Origin: Diplolepis rosae | Lineage: Eukaryota > Arthropoda > Insecta > Hymenoptera > Diplolepididae | Length of the DNA: 64,000 bases | Assembly: GCA_030998225.1 (NCBI GenBank) | Contig: JAPYXD010000608.1 | Span: 3,502,501-3,566,500 of the forward strand | Direction: 5' to 3' | Shown: positions 24,992-35,890 of the stretch, piece after piece | Layout of the letters: every line of letters starts with the position of its first letter | How positions within the stretch are numbered: position 1 is the stretch's first letter | Notes under the pieces: model-generated | Told to the model about the DNA's origin: nothing | Databases searched by the model: none | The model's input: the letters and a program-made list of their open reading frames with translations, nothing else | Position numbers and translations under genes: made by a program

Positions 24992-25329
24992 GATGTGCCT
25001 GACCCGATCAAGATTGTTCAGGCCGGGGGTCCTTCATCTAGTCACCAATCTCTCGGAGACTATTTTGAAGGGATAGACTCCATAGGTCCTTATCGACTTC
25101 ACTGATCAGGTTCTTCCATCACTGGAGATGGCTTTTCTTTATTCCTCGCCTCAGAGCCGATATTGTTATTTTCCATGCCACTTGCAGCTCGGCATCGCCC
25201 TATGAACGGGTATATTTTCGCCGCGTTGTTAGGCATTCACGGCGCAGGACATTAAACTAGTCATTTCACCAGTACATAGAGCTCTTGTTGCACCTGTGCC
25301 CCCGACGAGGCATCGAGTGATCTCATGTT
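24992..25329. other. Junction between two LINE ruins
   Basis: Probably more decayed LINE sequence in the minus-strand sense; no motif clear enough to name. Confidence 0.35.
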
Positions 25330-26010
25330 GTGATTACTTTCCGCCTCGTCACCCACACTAAGTTTTCCAACGACCTAGCAGGCTTGACCCAAACAATCCC
25401 GTCAGCAAACCTGGTTTCCTCGAGGTATTCCCGAAGCTTATCTTTGCTGAGTTCACTACCATTACTCCCGCAATGTCGAATTCTAGGGCTTGTGGGAAAC
25501 CTTTCTACCTCGTCAGTACCACGAACTTGGTCATTCTGTCTGACAGTTCGAGCCCATGGTTCTCAAGCCATAGCTCAACTCGTCTGCACACCCAGGCCAC
25601 CTTTCACTATGCCTCAGCTGGGTCCCTGGCACGTATAGGCACTGTGACATAGCCCGCATAACCTATCAATTTAGCCCACTCCAGGAAATCGATCTTGACA
25701 ACCCCGTCATACATCACGATCCAGAGTTACAGACCAAGTACTGACCCGCAAGTAGTCGCCGATCACCCTTAGCAAGTAAGTCGGCACCCTGAAGCTATGT
25801 TCAAGAGCATCCAAGATGTCAACCCATCTGGCCGAATTGAAGGCGTTCCTGACGTCCTGGTTGGCCAAGACGCAGGAGTCGTGTATTCTGTTGTCTCCTT
25901 TTCAGGCCTCCTGTATCGCCTAGATGACCTCTCTAATGACATTTATTGTGGAATGCCCCTCTCTGAATCCGTATTGCAGTCGAGTCAAGGTCTTGAAACT
26001 CTATTTTAGG
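25330..26010 (-). pseudogene. R1-like RT fragment, copy 2
   Basis: The minus strand reads LQYGFREGHSTINVIREV (about 25985-25925), then SCVLANQDVRNAFNSARWVD (motif A), LEHSFRVPTYLLRVIGDYL, and further down LELSDRMTKFVVL. It is related to, but clearly different from, copy 1 (NAFNSARWVDILDALEH here, NAFNTAR there) and close to the fragment at 29715-30150. Motif B is missing and the frame is broken many times. It is joined head-on to an ORF1 remnant at about 25985, so ORF1 3', the endonuclease and the front of the RT have been deleted. Confidence 0.8.
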
Positions 26011-26307
26011 TCTGAGTGCCAACCCTCGTACGTTGCATGCATCGCCAATAGCCCTTCTTAAGGCTTCCTCAAAGATCTCCTTATTCTCAACCGCTTTTCC
26101 AAGTTCAACAAGGACGTCACCCTGCCGGGTTTCCCTGATCGAGCTTATAGCGACATTCAGCTTGTCCGGTTTCACCTTTCCTTTGATGCTGCGAAGGACC
26201 TCGGCATATCTTTTTCTCTCCGTCGGCCTGATAAGGATTTCTTCATGCCGCTTGCATTTAATCCTGTTCGTTGACATTGTTTTAGGTGGCGCAGGGCCTT
26301 CAACCAT
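25990..26307 (-). pseudogene. R1-like ORF1 (gag-like) remnant
   Basis: An open frame reads RHEEILIRPTERKRYAEVL, RSIKGKVKPDKLNVAISSI, RETRQGDVLVELGKAVENK and EALRRAIGDACN. The 'vlrsiKgkvkPdkl...i..ir.TrqGdvLvel' pattern is the core of ORF1p in R1/I-type LINEs, an RNA-binding particle protein. The zinc knuckles expected downstream are absent because the frame runs straight into RT sequence at about 25985. The start is not preserved, and upstream sequence (26320 onward) belongs to a different pseudogene. Confidence 0.75.
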
Positions 26308-26329
26308 TTTTTGAACCAGGTTCTAAATT

Positions 26330-28075
26330 CTCTTCCGGTTCCCAATTCTTCTTTATCCAATGTTCATTTCTTGCCCTGATATTCTACTCGCATAAGACGC
26401 AAGGGTACTTAGTGAAACCAGATTGCTCACCCAGAAGCAGTCCTATAACTTTTATGTCACCACAAATCGACCATTGATGTTTATCCTATTGTATAGAGTG
26501 AAACAATATTCTTAAATTTTCATGTGTCTCCTTTAAGTGGACAGAATGTGCTATGGGCACTGAAAAAACTTTGTTTCCATTGCTTAACAAAACTTCTTTT
26601 AAGCTACGTTTAGAAGAGTTGATAAATATCAAAATTCTTCTGCATCATCATCTTTGACCCCAGAGTTTTCATTAACTTAGGGACATCAGTGCAATAGGCT
26701 AAGGTTTCGGTTTGTTAAAAAAATGAAAGAAACTCTTCTTCAAGATTCCTGTACCAAGAGAATGTAGTATCAGGAGCCAATAAATGATCTTCCTGAAGTC
26801 TCTAACCTAACAATTCTGCTGCTTCTTTCTGTAAACCTAAATCCCTAACAAGATGGTTTAATTTGCCCTGCTTTACATCACCTAACGGAGTATATTCATT
26901 GTTGAGACCCACGTTTAGTTCAACGTGGATAGGGAATAAGATACGAATTCCCGCGGAATGATTACAAATTGGTTTCAGATGTTGAAAGTTGACAATGATA
27001 GTTTATTTTCTGACTTTTGCTAGAACTGCTTACTAGCACGAAGGATGACGAGATAATGATCGTTAACTTAGAACTGTTTTGTACAGAGGAGTTGTTCGTT
27101 TTTAGAATAATTCATGATTGGTGGAGATTTACATAATTCTGATTGATCGAAATTTGGACATACACTATTGGTCAAGCTTACATTGAGGGTGGAATGAGGC
27201 GTTACTAAAGGTATAAGGAGTGTTGTCTACCTACTTACAATTAGACAATGTGCGTTCGGACAATTAAAGTGCACCTATTAGATTTTATGACAGGGAAACC
27301 CTGACCGTAATAAGATTGGGGAATTTTCATTTATTTCTATAAACTTAAATTAGGACTAAATGTAAATAGCTGCTTGCTTGAACACTTTTAAGCTTCTATT
27401 CTCTAGTCTAATACAAAAGACAATGTCATTTCTCAGATGCAGATGATAGAACTAATGGTAGTCTTTCAACTGAATTAGTGTTTCTTAAATTATACCTGAC
27501 ATATTTCGGAATATAATTTAATTTCCTTTAAGTGTGGTAAATTCGGCAACTATAAAAATAATATAACATTTAATTTATAAATCTCGACGACATTATCTTG
27601 GCCGCAACATTCATTATTATCAGAAGCATGACTTTCACAATCTACTTCATCAATATTTTCATTTTCAAGGCATAAAGAAATTTCTGATTTGATTTGAATT
27701 ATGATTTTGTTACTGATGAAACTTCTGGATAATTTATTTTATTCTTATTTCCACTATTAAATCCGTCAATTTTCGTCACACAAAAGTAGCAATCCTCATG
27801 TACTCGAGGTTCCCGCCATATCATGGGAATATCAAAAGGCAAATGTTTTCAACTTCCATTTCTCCAATGACTTAATGCAGCGTAGCAATTTTCGCAAATA
27901 CTATGTGCAACCCATGATTTATCTTGGTGTGCAATTTCAATAGAAAAATATTCTTCATAAACATTTTTGACGAATTTAGATATTTCATATTTTCCTTTAC
28001 TTGTAAAATACTTACCACAAACATAACAGAAGCGATCGGGATCATTAATATATACAAAACTTCGATACATAATTC
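26330..28075 (-). pseudogene. Decayed member of a Cys-rich uncharacterised insect family, copy 1
   Basis: Minus strand, in order. SFVYINDPDRFCYVCGKYF opens a Cys-x2-Cys module (28060-28000), followed by HQDKSWVAHSICENCY and LSHWRNG (to 27850). After an in-frame TGA come LPFDIPMIWREPRVHEDCYF with CVTKIDGFNSGNK (27840-27730) and an acidic stretch. After a gap of about 700 bp the frame resumes as KLNHLVRDLGLQKEAAELLG (near 26850), LAPDTTFSWYR, YCTDVPKLMKTLG, and ICGDIKVIGLLLGEQSGFTK with NEHWIKKNWEPEE (26450-26340). I recognise this as a multi-copy arthropod family without assigned function; the paired Cys suggest zinc binding. A second copy lies at 56141-57130. Several stops make it non-functional. 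The front cuts off against the LINE ORF1. Confidence 0.75.
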
Positions 28076-28880
28076 ACAACAAGATGGTGACTAAATTAAA
28101 CATCTTTAGTAACAAATGAATGTGTCGAAAAGAAAAGAAAAAGCCAAGTAGCCGAAGAAGAACAAACGACTACTCCATCCATTGAACGAAGTTGCATAGT
28201 TTTTTATTTCTTTATAACATTCACTTTGGCAGGCATTTGATTACTTCGTAATCAGGTTTTCCAAAATCCCCCGAGTAACAAGTTTCAAGCAAATACGATC
28301 AAATTTTGGAAAAATGTTCCGCCATATTGGATCCGCCATTTTTAATTTTTAAAACCTATGGCACAAGCAAGTTTCGACATATTCGTGATTTTTACAAAAT
28401 GTATTTTCTGAGCACAAAAAAGTATTTTCAGATAAATATTTGGCCTACGTGACAAATGTACAATCCAGAATATTATTCTTTACTCTTGTTAATAATCACC
28501 GTATTTATTGCACACTTAAGTAGAGGTTCGACAAATTTCTACTAGTTTGTCCTTTTACAGCTTAAGCAGTATATTGCGGGCGTACCGAGCGTACCTAGGC
28601 CGACGTTTGTTAAGATCCTCACTTTATGCTAATCATTATTAGGCTCGCCCTTTTGGCGATACTTTTTCCCAGAGTATAGTTTTTCACAAACTACCTTTTT
28701 ATGTAGCCATCCTTGCTTTCCACTCATATCAAATTACCATCTCTCCTACCTTTGTGATTTTTAGCTAGGAAGACCCATTTTCGAAATGTAGGGGCAAGTC
28801 AGTCAGTACTTACCACCGAAAAGTTGAACACGACATCGAACAAATAAATATTTTGTTATATTTTATACAAACATTGTAAC
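28076..28880. other. Non-coding flank
   Basis: Holds an ATTGGATCCGCCATTTTTAA phrase (about 28325) that recurs in inverted form inside the MITE at 43010-43347, so part of it is probably a related repeat. No gene seen. Confidence 0.4.
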
Positions 28881-29288
28881 ATAGGTGTTACGTTAGGATG
28901 GGGATGCGGGGTGCGATAGCGTGAAGGAACGCCGTAGGCCGAGAGGTGCCGAGAATCCCCGAGAATCTTCGAAGTGAGGAGTCGTCTCTAGCAGTCGCGC
29001 TTCCTGTGGATATTGGTCTGTCACTCGGGAAAGAATCGAATTGTCTCCAGTCGCCCCTTTTCCTCGCGATACCGGGTCTAGTAGTCATTGGGTAATCCTT
29101 ATTAATTGGATCAGAAAAGAAGCTCAGTCCGTTCTGGTTTCTCTAGTTCTTTGCAGTCGTTGTACATTGTGAGTAATAATAAAGTATGTGACTTGTTTTT
29201 TAAGTGATCGTGTCACATCATTATCCCTATTCTCGGTGTCACTTTCCTTATCCCCCCCCCCCCCTTGGAGAACACCCAAGTTATAACA
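28881..29288. repeat. Possible solo LTR
   Basis: The stretch starts TGTTACG and ends TTATAACA (TG...CA), is GC-richer than its surroundings, and carries an AATAAAG polyadenylation-like signal (about 29177) before a C13 run (about 29252-29264). These are LTR-like properties. I find no flanking target duplication, no second copy in the window and no internal retroviral sequence next to it, so the call is tentative. Confidence 0.3.
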
Positions 29289-29714
29289 TTTCGATTTATT
29301 TGCACTCCTCACGTATAACACCTCAAACCTAACTGCATATTCGTAATCAGTAACCCTTAAAACCTTTGAAAGCACTCCACTTTTTATTATGCCTGGGCGT
29401 GAGTGGAAGTATGTTAAAATCCTTCCTACTTTCATTTTTATCATCCACCCTTAGCGCGCCCCCCCCCCTCTAAGGGTGCATGCGATAAATTTGAAATACG
29501 TCTCATTTGAAAGAGCTTGTTTCAGCCTTTAATTTCTGATATTAGCGAAGTTTGTTGCACGTCTTGGTTTAGCTCTATAATTTTTCAAAAATGGCTAAAA
29601 ACGCCGTTTTTAAGGGTTGCACCCCTATTTTTTCAAAAACGTGACATGATGGGAAGTTTTTAAACGCATTTTCGTGTTTATCACGAAAAATCCATTCGGA
29701 AACACTAGGTTCTA
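29289..29714. other. Non-coding, with poly-C tract
   Basis: A second C-run lies at about 29459-29468. No gene recognised. Confidence 0.4.
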
Positions 29715-30457
29715 TCTTATTCGCAAAACTCATGTAGGGCAGTGTAATCATTGACCACTCTACGCAAGTATGCCGGTAGCTTAAACTGATGTTCAAGGGC
29801 ATCAAGGATATCAACCCACCTCGCCGAGTTGAAGGCCTTTCTCACGTCCAGGGTGACCAGTACACAGGAATCCCCTGTCCTGTGGATACCCTCCCACGCC
29901 AAAGGAGCCCACTCTATGACTTCCTAAATCGCACTTCCACCTAGGCCCGAAGATTCCTTCGGTAAGGCAAGCGTTTTATATGTTCAGCAGGAGAAATGGG
30001 CACTCCCTAGCGATAATCTTTATAACACCTATGCGAATTCCATCCGGGCCTAGTGCCTTGCGATTACCGACTTTTTGGGTCACCGCTACTAGTTCTTCAA
30101 AGCTGAAGAGTGGAATTTCAGTGCATGCAGGTGTATCCACATGTTCTCTTCCTCAATGTTGTAGAACGAGAGCTTCCACGATTTCTCTCATGCTTGCAGG
30201 GTCACGTGTCTAACTTTGCAACATTCACATATGGGTGTCTGTGACATTCCTTCATTAATTGTGAATGCACGCAGTTGTTGAAAGTCATTCCAATTTTGAA
30301 GCGTAGGGAGCATATCGCTGTTACTTTTTCTTGCCCTCCGGTTTCGGCATAGCAGTTGCAGCGTCAACACGGCTCTCTTCATCTCCATTTTGATGTGATT
30401 GTCCAGGTTCCTCCTTCCTTTACTGAACCTGCTCATTCCATGTATAATTGACTTCAA
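29715..30457 (-). pseudogene. R1-like RT fragment, copy 3
   Basis: The minus strand gives PLFSFEELVAVTQKVGNRKA and LGPDGIRIGVIKIIARECP (30120-30000; the PDGI entry motif of LINE RTs), then CLTEGIFGPRW. After an internal deletion come CVLVTLDVRKAFNSARWVDI and LDALEHQFKLPAYLRRVVND (29860-29750). The catalytic YADD region is missing. A frame at 30457-30188 (MKSIIHGMSRF...) sits where the endonuclease-RT linker should be but has no clear motif. The fragment matches copy 2 (ARWVDILDALEH) more closely than copy 1. Confidence 0.8.
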
Positions 30458-31554
30458 GCATTCGAAGCGTTTTTCTTCTTTTTCGCCAATTTCAATAAGC
30501 TTCTGCTCCAGGGTTTCCTCTCTCAGTGACGCACTGCTGGCTTGAAGCTCCTCTGCACAGCTCCTTTTCCTCCCTGTAGTCTTTGTGGACAGTGTAGTTA
30601 TGGGGTCTACTATACAGCTTCTGCGGTCGTTAGCTGACTACGCCAGGTGGTCCACTTACTCACCACCTACCGCCATGACAATGAACGTGGTGTGATTAAC
30701 TTCCTCGTCTCTCAACAAGCCAGAGATGTCACATTTCTTTTGCGGGCGCTGGAAAATATCAATGTTTATTCACTTGTCCCTGATACAAGAGGGTAATTTC
30801 TTTATACTTCTATATCCACTTTCCATCTTTTTTTTTTAATTAACAGTGTTGCTAGTCCTTCTCAATTTCTCAGGTCATACTTGTCCTTTCCACACTTACA
30901 ATTGATCGACATCGTTCTGGTCTGGGAAGCAGCGACATAAGGCATTTTCCAATTTCATTCGCTTTTCCTAGTAGGCTTCTATTATTTAAATATAATAAAC
31001 AACAGTGATCGATGTCTATTATGCAAATAATATAAAGAACAAAGTTTGGCGGGAATGATTTTGTCCAAATATATGATTTTTTCTAAATGCCTTTGCATGC
31101 TATTAGATTGATAACTGGCTGCCAGGCTATGCATTTATGAGCGAGGAGGCGTATATATTTCAAAAATAAGAGTCACTCAGGACTTCTTCTCCTCTATATG
31201 ATCTGAACTTGCATTCTCACACTCTCTCAGCGATAGCATATGAACTTTCGTCTATCCAAAGCATTTTTTTGATTGGTTAATCTTTAATTGTTAATTACTC
31301 GGTAATTATACACTTCATAAATTTTTTGTATTAGAATTTTTTACTCCATTTTTTTTGGAATTCAAAAATATAAATATGTACCTTGAGTACCGGGACACCC
31401 TGTATAAAATTTATTTAAAAAAGAACTTAAATCTAATGAGGTTACATAATAAAATAAATTAAATAAGACGGTGTGTATGTGTGAGTGTTAATACAAAATA
31501 ATAAATGGTGTGCCGGTGTAAGTGTGTGAGTTTACTGTGTGTGTGTGTGTGTAA
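30458..31554. other. Non-coding, old repeats
   Basis: 30460-30760 may be further LINE linker on the minus strand. 31390-31405 contains GGGACACCCTGTATA, a phrase typical of dispersed insect repeat ends. A (TG)n tract lies at about 31537-31552. No gene. Confidence 0.4.
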
Positions 31555-32715
31555 TTTACGTGGTTACGAGGTTGCGTGAGCACGGGCCTATCGGTTCGCT
31601 GCTGGTGAACCGGTTATTCGTGTACAATCTTAATTTTCTGTAAACAAAACATACTAGGTCGTAGGGGTTAAGAAAAGCGGCGGTTTATAATATGTTGTCG
31701 TAGCCCGATTCCCCTCGGGGGGCGCGTTCACCTTGATTTCTCCTCCGGTCGCTCGTTTCGTCGGTCACGGTCAAGTCTTGGTCGTTTAGGGAGGGGCGCC
31801 CCCAGCGGTATCTGAGCGTTGGCGCCCCACCCTCGGTGCCTCGGCCATGGCGGTATCCAGAGGGCCGAGGGTACTGGTGGGTCGGTCGGTCGGTAATTCC
31901 CCAGGTCGGGCCCGGTCACCGGTAATTTGACGGGACCCAGTCCTGGGCGCAGCCTCGGCCATGGCAGGATCCAGGGGGCCGAGGGTACTGGTGCGTCGGT
32001 CGGTCGGTATGTTTGTCCGGTGAGAAGGTTAGGTTCACGTTGCCCCGGTTAGAACCGGGTGAGGCGTGAATCAGGCGTGCCTGATGTCACGCACCGCCCC
32101 CTCGTCCCATAGGCAATGGCATTTGCCATTCGTCAGAGGACGAGCTGGTTCGCTGGTTTGGTGTATGCGATTCCGATAGGTACGGATTGGTACGGTAGGA
32201 AACGGTTAGGTTCGGTTTGGTGCGTTTGGGTTCGGTTAGGTATGGTAGCAGTCTTATCTGTGTTGTCCTGATGCAGCCTAAGCAGCACCCAGTCAGGGGA
32301 ACCTGACGTTGGGTGCCAACTCCCACCGAGGACCGACCATGGGGGAACCCACCGGTCAACGGTCGATGCGGCTGAACCAGAACAACTGATGTCGTGGGGT
32401 TTCACCCGGAGATGTCTGTGCGAGGGTCAGTCAGGGGAACCTGACGCTGGGTGCCAGCTCCCACCGAGTGTCAACCATGGGGGAACCCATCGATTGACGC
32501 TCGGTCTGGCTTCACCAGGTGTCGCGGTCAGGGTCGGAGATACCCTCCTATGGGGGAACCCATCAGGAGAGGCATCTCCATGCCGTCCGTCTAGAGCGCC
32601 GCTCCGGTGTGACCTGGATCGTTGCCCCAGCCGAACTGCCCCGTCTCGGTGTTCTCGGTGGGGGTACTCACGTGAGTAGCAGTGGTGGGAGTACCCCTCC
32701 GAATGCGTAGTGTGC
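31555..32715. repeat. GC-rich island with direct repeats
   Basis: Base composition switches sharply to GC-rich for about 1.15 kb in an otherwise AT-rich window. Direct repeats include CCTCGGCCATGGC...GGTCGGTCGGTCGGTA at about 31838 and 31952, and TCAGGGGAACCTGACG... ATGGGGGAACCC at about 32294 and 32431, with a third partial ATGGGGGAACCC near 32550. Frames longer than 90 codons occur on both strands, as expected where stops are rare, and none is recognisable. It looks like foreign or element-derived sequence, for example the 5' region of a retroelement. Confidence 0.6.
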
Positions 32716-33080
32716 ACGTACGGTTCGTCACAAAGAATGCAAAGTACGGTCCCTACCACATCAAATTGACACAAGATCTAAATGAAGCAAATATGCAGCT
32801 GTGTATCCAGTTTTGTCAATGGGTACCACAGATGATTACAGTTGACCCAATTTTTTTTTATAACATCATGTTTTCTGTCAAATTATCTTTCAAGAATAAT
32901 GGACAGGTCTACAAACGTAATTGTCTCTATTTGTCGAATTTCAACCCTTATTGGCACAGACAGGTAGATATCCAGCATTGCTGGAGTTTGCATATTTGGT
33001 GTGGAATTAGGAATGGCTATTTGACCAGCCCTTATTCCTTTGCCGGAAATGTGAATGGCAGAAATATGATGGCATAGATG
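32700..33080 (+). pseudogene. DDE transposase fragment (Tc1/mariner-like)
   Basis: The frame reads EANMQLCIQFCQWVPQM, FFYNIMFSVKLSFKNNGQVY, NFNPYWHRQVDIQHCWSL and HIWCGIRNGYLTSPYSFAGN. The arrangement 'F/LFsDE-tF-nnG-vnr.N.hYw...NP.W...v..q..wslnvWcGi' is that of a transposase family common in ants and other insects. The acidic pair expected in motif one is SVK here, so the first catalytic Asp is lost. The later motifs are absent. It begins right at the edge of the GC-rich island. Confidence 0.6.
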
Positions 33081-34019
33081 ACCTTTCAAAGTCCTATAAG
33101 AAGCGAAAGTTCCAATAGAAGTCAGTCCAGTCCAGTCTCATTAGATTTGCCACTGCAAGTTGGTCCAGTTCTAATTCAGTAAAATCGACGCCGAGTTCAA
33201 CGACAGTAAAAAGTGAAAGTTAATCGTCTTAGAGAGTCTTTTTGACAAACCGGAATCAGAGACTCAACCATCCCAAGCGGCTAGACCAGAAATTTACAGT
33301 CTGATTAAGATTCATCCCAACGCCTACGAAGTGAGGACTCGAGTTACAATATTCAACCCACTGAACCCAATCATAACCAAGTTACTTTCAAACTAAGGGT
33401 GAATACTATCAGCTTCGAAACATTTATGTTTTTCCATTTCCATGGTGCTTACTTAATGTTAATTTCATGTTAATAAATATATTTCATATAATCAACCCTT
33501 CCTGTCCACTGACTATTCCTCATCCCTTAGAGAGGATCCTTCTGATCCTAACATAAAAGGAGGTGATCTTTAAAGAATAGAAATGGTGCGTTTCTGACGT
33601 AACAACAAATTTAATAATATTTCTATACATTTTTCCTGAGCAGAATAATAATTTGGAAAATAAAAACATTATGCGCCAATAAACGGATTTTATAGGAGAT
33701 GTCAGATAAATTATGGTGAAAGATTAGGTAGAAAAATTTGAAACAGTATACACATAATGAACATATATAATTTTTTATTTGGGAACTCATACTCTTCGGA
33801 AGGCTAATGTAATTTTGTACAAGCTGAAAATAGACACTAAATGTCCATTCAGCCACGAGTTTCTAGACGCGAAATTTAATAAGTAATTTTTGCTATTATA
33901 ATTCTGGGTATTTCGCAACGGTAATTAGTAAGTCTTACTCGCATTTATCAAGCTCATCCTCAAAAACGTCAATTTTTAACAAGGTATAAATTTTAAAATT
34001 AATTATTATATTAGGTGTA
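33081..34019. other. Non-coding
   Basis: 33490-33575 has a purine-rich AAAAGGAGGTGA that could be a polypurine tract, but no LTR could be placed. 33580-33600 shares the TTTCTGACGTAA phrase with 14289-14303. No gene. Confidence 0.35.
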
Positions 34020-34280
34020 AAACTTTGCTTCAGCTTTGCTTCACTTTTTCGATGTTATTGTCGATAACAGAGGTGGATGGACGACTCCCATGAGGCAAGT
34101 TTTCTACGACCTCACGACCCTCACTGAATGCTTTATGCCACTCAAATACTCACGTTCTCCATAGAGTAGACACCCCAAAACATTTCTGCAACATTTTCAA
34201 TGATTCCGTAGCCGTAATTCCATTGGAAACAAAGAATTTCAAGCAAACTCCATAGTAAAAATCGCCAGACAAACTTTTCG
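34020..34280 (-). pseudogene. Mariner transposase N-terminal fragment
   Basis: The minus strand reads GVCLKFFVSNGITATESLKM, LQKCFGVSTLWRT, a stop, then VFEWHKAFSEGREVVENLPH and GSRPSTSVIDNNIEKVK. This is the paired HTH region of the mariner subfamily also seen in element B (EQKVCLKFCVANGIS). It ends before the catalytic domain. No inverted ends were located. Confidence 0.8.
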
Positions 34281-34547
34281 CGTCGTAAACCAATAGCTGC
34301 CAAGCACACACTAATGGAGGTCTCCCACTCAGACTTCACACGACTGTTGAAGAAGGTGTTACTAATCTGGGAAAAAAACTTTTTACCGTTTCGGGTCACG
34401 TGCGTGGTTTAACTGGACCAGACCGGTTCAAATTTGATCGGATAGTATTATACTGTCAAAATCGTTCGATGGATGGACAACAGATCGAAAATATGGCGGT
34501 TTCTGCCCGAGGCTACGAAAGCCTAAAATATATAAAAATTTATACTA
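34281..34547. other. Short spacer, no gene
   Basis: No recognised sequence. Confidence 0.4.
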
Positions 34548-34899
34548 TTGGGTTGGCAACAAAGTCATTTCGTTTTTTTTTCATGATTTTCAAAGCAAGT
34601 TTATTGACACAAATTACGAAGATTAATCAATTATGTATTGACCATTTTATTCGATGACCTTTTGCCATTTTTCAGTCAGCTTCATAATTCCGCTTTCGTA
34701 GAAAGTTTGGTTCTTTGAGGCAAAAAACCGAATCAACTCATTTTTGACAGCTTCATTTGAATCGAATGTTTTTCTATTTAAATAGTTTGGAAGTGAATGG
34801 AATAAATGATAATTGAATGGCGTAAGGTCAGGACTATAAGGTGGATAAGGCATCACTTCCCAGCCCTACTCCAATAATTTTTTCGAGTCACCAAAGATG

Positions 34900-35890
34900 T
34901 CTCTTCCACAAGATGAGGTACGCGTTTTCTCAGAAAGTTTCAAAGATTTTAATTTCCCTTCTTTTATGTCCTGACTATACGTTCGAAGGGCTACGACGCA
35001 ACCACCGATTCGCTCAAGCGCAACTCAACTCTACGGCTGTGTGAAGCCAAAGCTAAGCTAGCGGAGAAGGGACTACACGTTAGTATGAGCTCATAAGACG
35101 CAGATTAGCTGAGGCGAAAGTGTAGTAATGTCCCATGAGGCAAAAACCCCTGCTCTCAGAGGTCCACATGGAAAAACGCTTGGCATGGGCTACGAAAAAT
35201 GTTGATCGCTATTGGTTCAATGTACTTTTTACGGACGAAACGTCTTTTTGAGCATGGGTTCCCATAAAATTTGCCTGGTCAGCCGCTGGTGAGCGTTTCC
35301 TTCAGCGAACTGTTAAACACCCTATAAAGATCCATGTTTGGGGATGCTTCTCACAGCGCGGTTTTGGCTGTTTAGGGCTTTTTACTGAGAACCTCAACGC
35401 TCAAAAAATGCTTCAAATCTACGAACATGGCCTTCTGAGATCTACAGAGAAGATGTTTGGATCCAACAATAAGGATTGGATCCTTCAAGAGGACAACGAC
35501 CTCAAACATCGCAGTCATCTCTGCACGTCCTGGAAAGCGGAAAATGGCATCACGACCTTGGACTGGCCTTCACAATCTCCTGATGCAAATCCAATAGAAA
35601 ATGTGTGGAGTGTCATGAAGAGGAAACTTGCAGAAAGGCGTGCATTCACCCTGAAGCAGCTCTCGACGAATTAAGGAGGTATGGCGCTCTCTACCTACGA
35701 AATATGCCGAAAACTAGTCGGCAGCATGCCCAGAAGGTGCCGGGCCATTGTCCAGAATAACGGCGATTAGACGGTTTATTAGGTGAGTGCACCCTAGTGC
35801 TTTATGCGCACTGTTGTGCCAAAAAATAAAAATGAGGTTTTCTTCAAAACTTTCCGAATAAACGCGTACCTTTTTTTGTGGAACAGACTG
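34900..35890 (+). mobile_element. Tc1-type element inserted in mariner C at a TA
   Basis: The ends are inverted over about 45 bp: the left has CTTCCACAAGATGAGGTACG and the right, mirrored, GTTCCACAAAAAAAGGTACG, both followed by CGTTT-(T/A)-TTC-GAAAGTTT. The right flank TA (35891-35892) lies where an uninterrupted mariner copy (49.4 kb) has ATGTATGTGG, so the element used that TA. The plus strand carries a Tc1 transposase ruin. Confidence 0.88.
35160..35760 (+). pseudogene. Tc1 transposase catalytic-domain remnant
   Basis: The frame reads HMEKRLAWATKNVDRYWFNV, LFTDETSF (first Asp motif, DE intact), a stop, IKIHVWGCFSQRGFGCLGLF, then from 35408 EHGLLRSTEKMFGSNNKDWI, LQEDNDLKHRS (second Asp motif), LDWPSQSPDANPIENVW (third motif, Glu in NPIENVW) and RKLAERRAFTL. 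The catalytic acidic residues are still visible. The N-terminal DNA-binding region is missing and the open part is only 88 codons, so it cannot encode an active enzyme. Confidence 0.9.

Noticed and set aside
28881..29288. Full LTR retrotransposon around the LTR-like stretch
   Set aside because: No second LTR, primer-binding site or pol sequence adjacent; kept only as a low-confidence solo LTR.
32190..32247. TTAGG-like phrases (GGTTAGGTTCGG, CGGTTAGGTATGG) suggesting telomeric repeats
   Set aside because: Only three irregular occurrences within a GC-rich repeat island; no regular TTAGG period.
31728..32774. Six overlapping long frames on both strands in the GC-rich island
   Set aside because: Stops are rare in GC-rich DNA, the frames overlap on opposite strands, and none shows a known domain.
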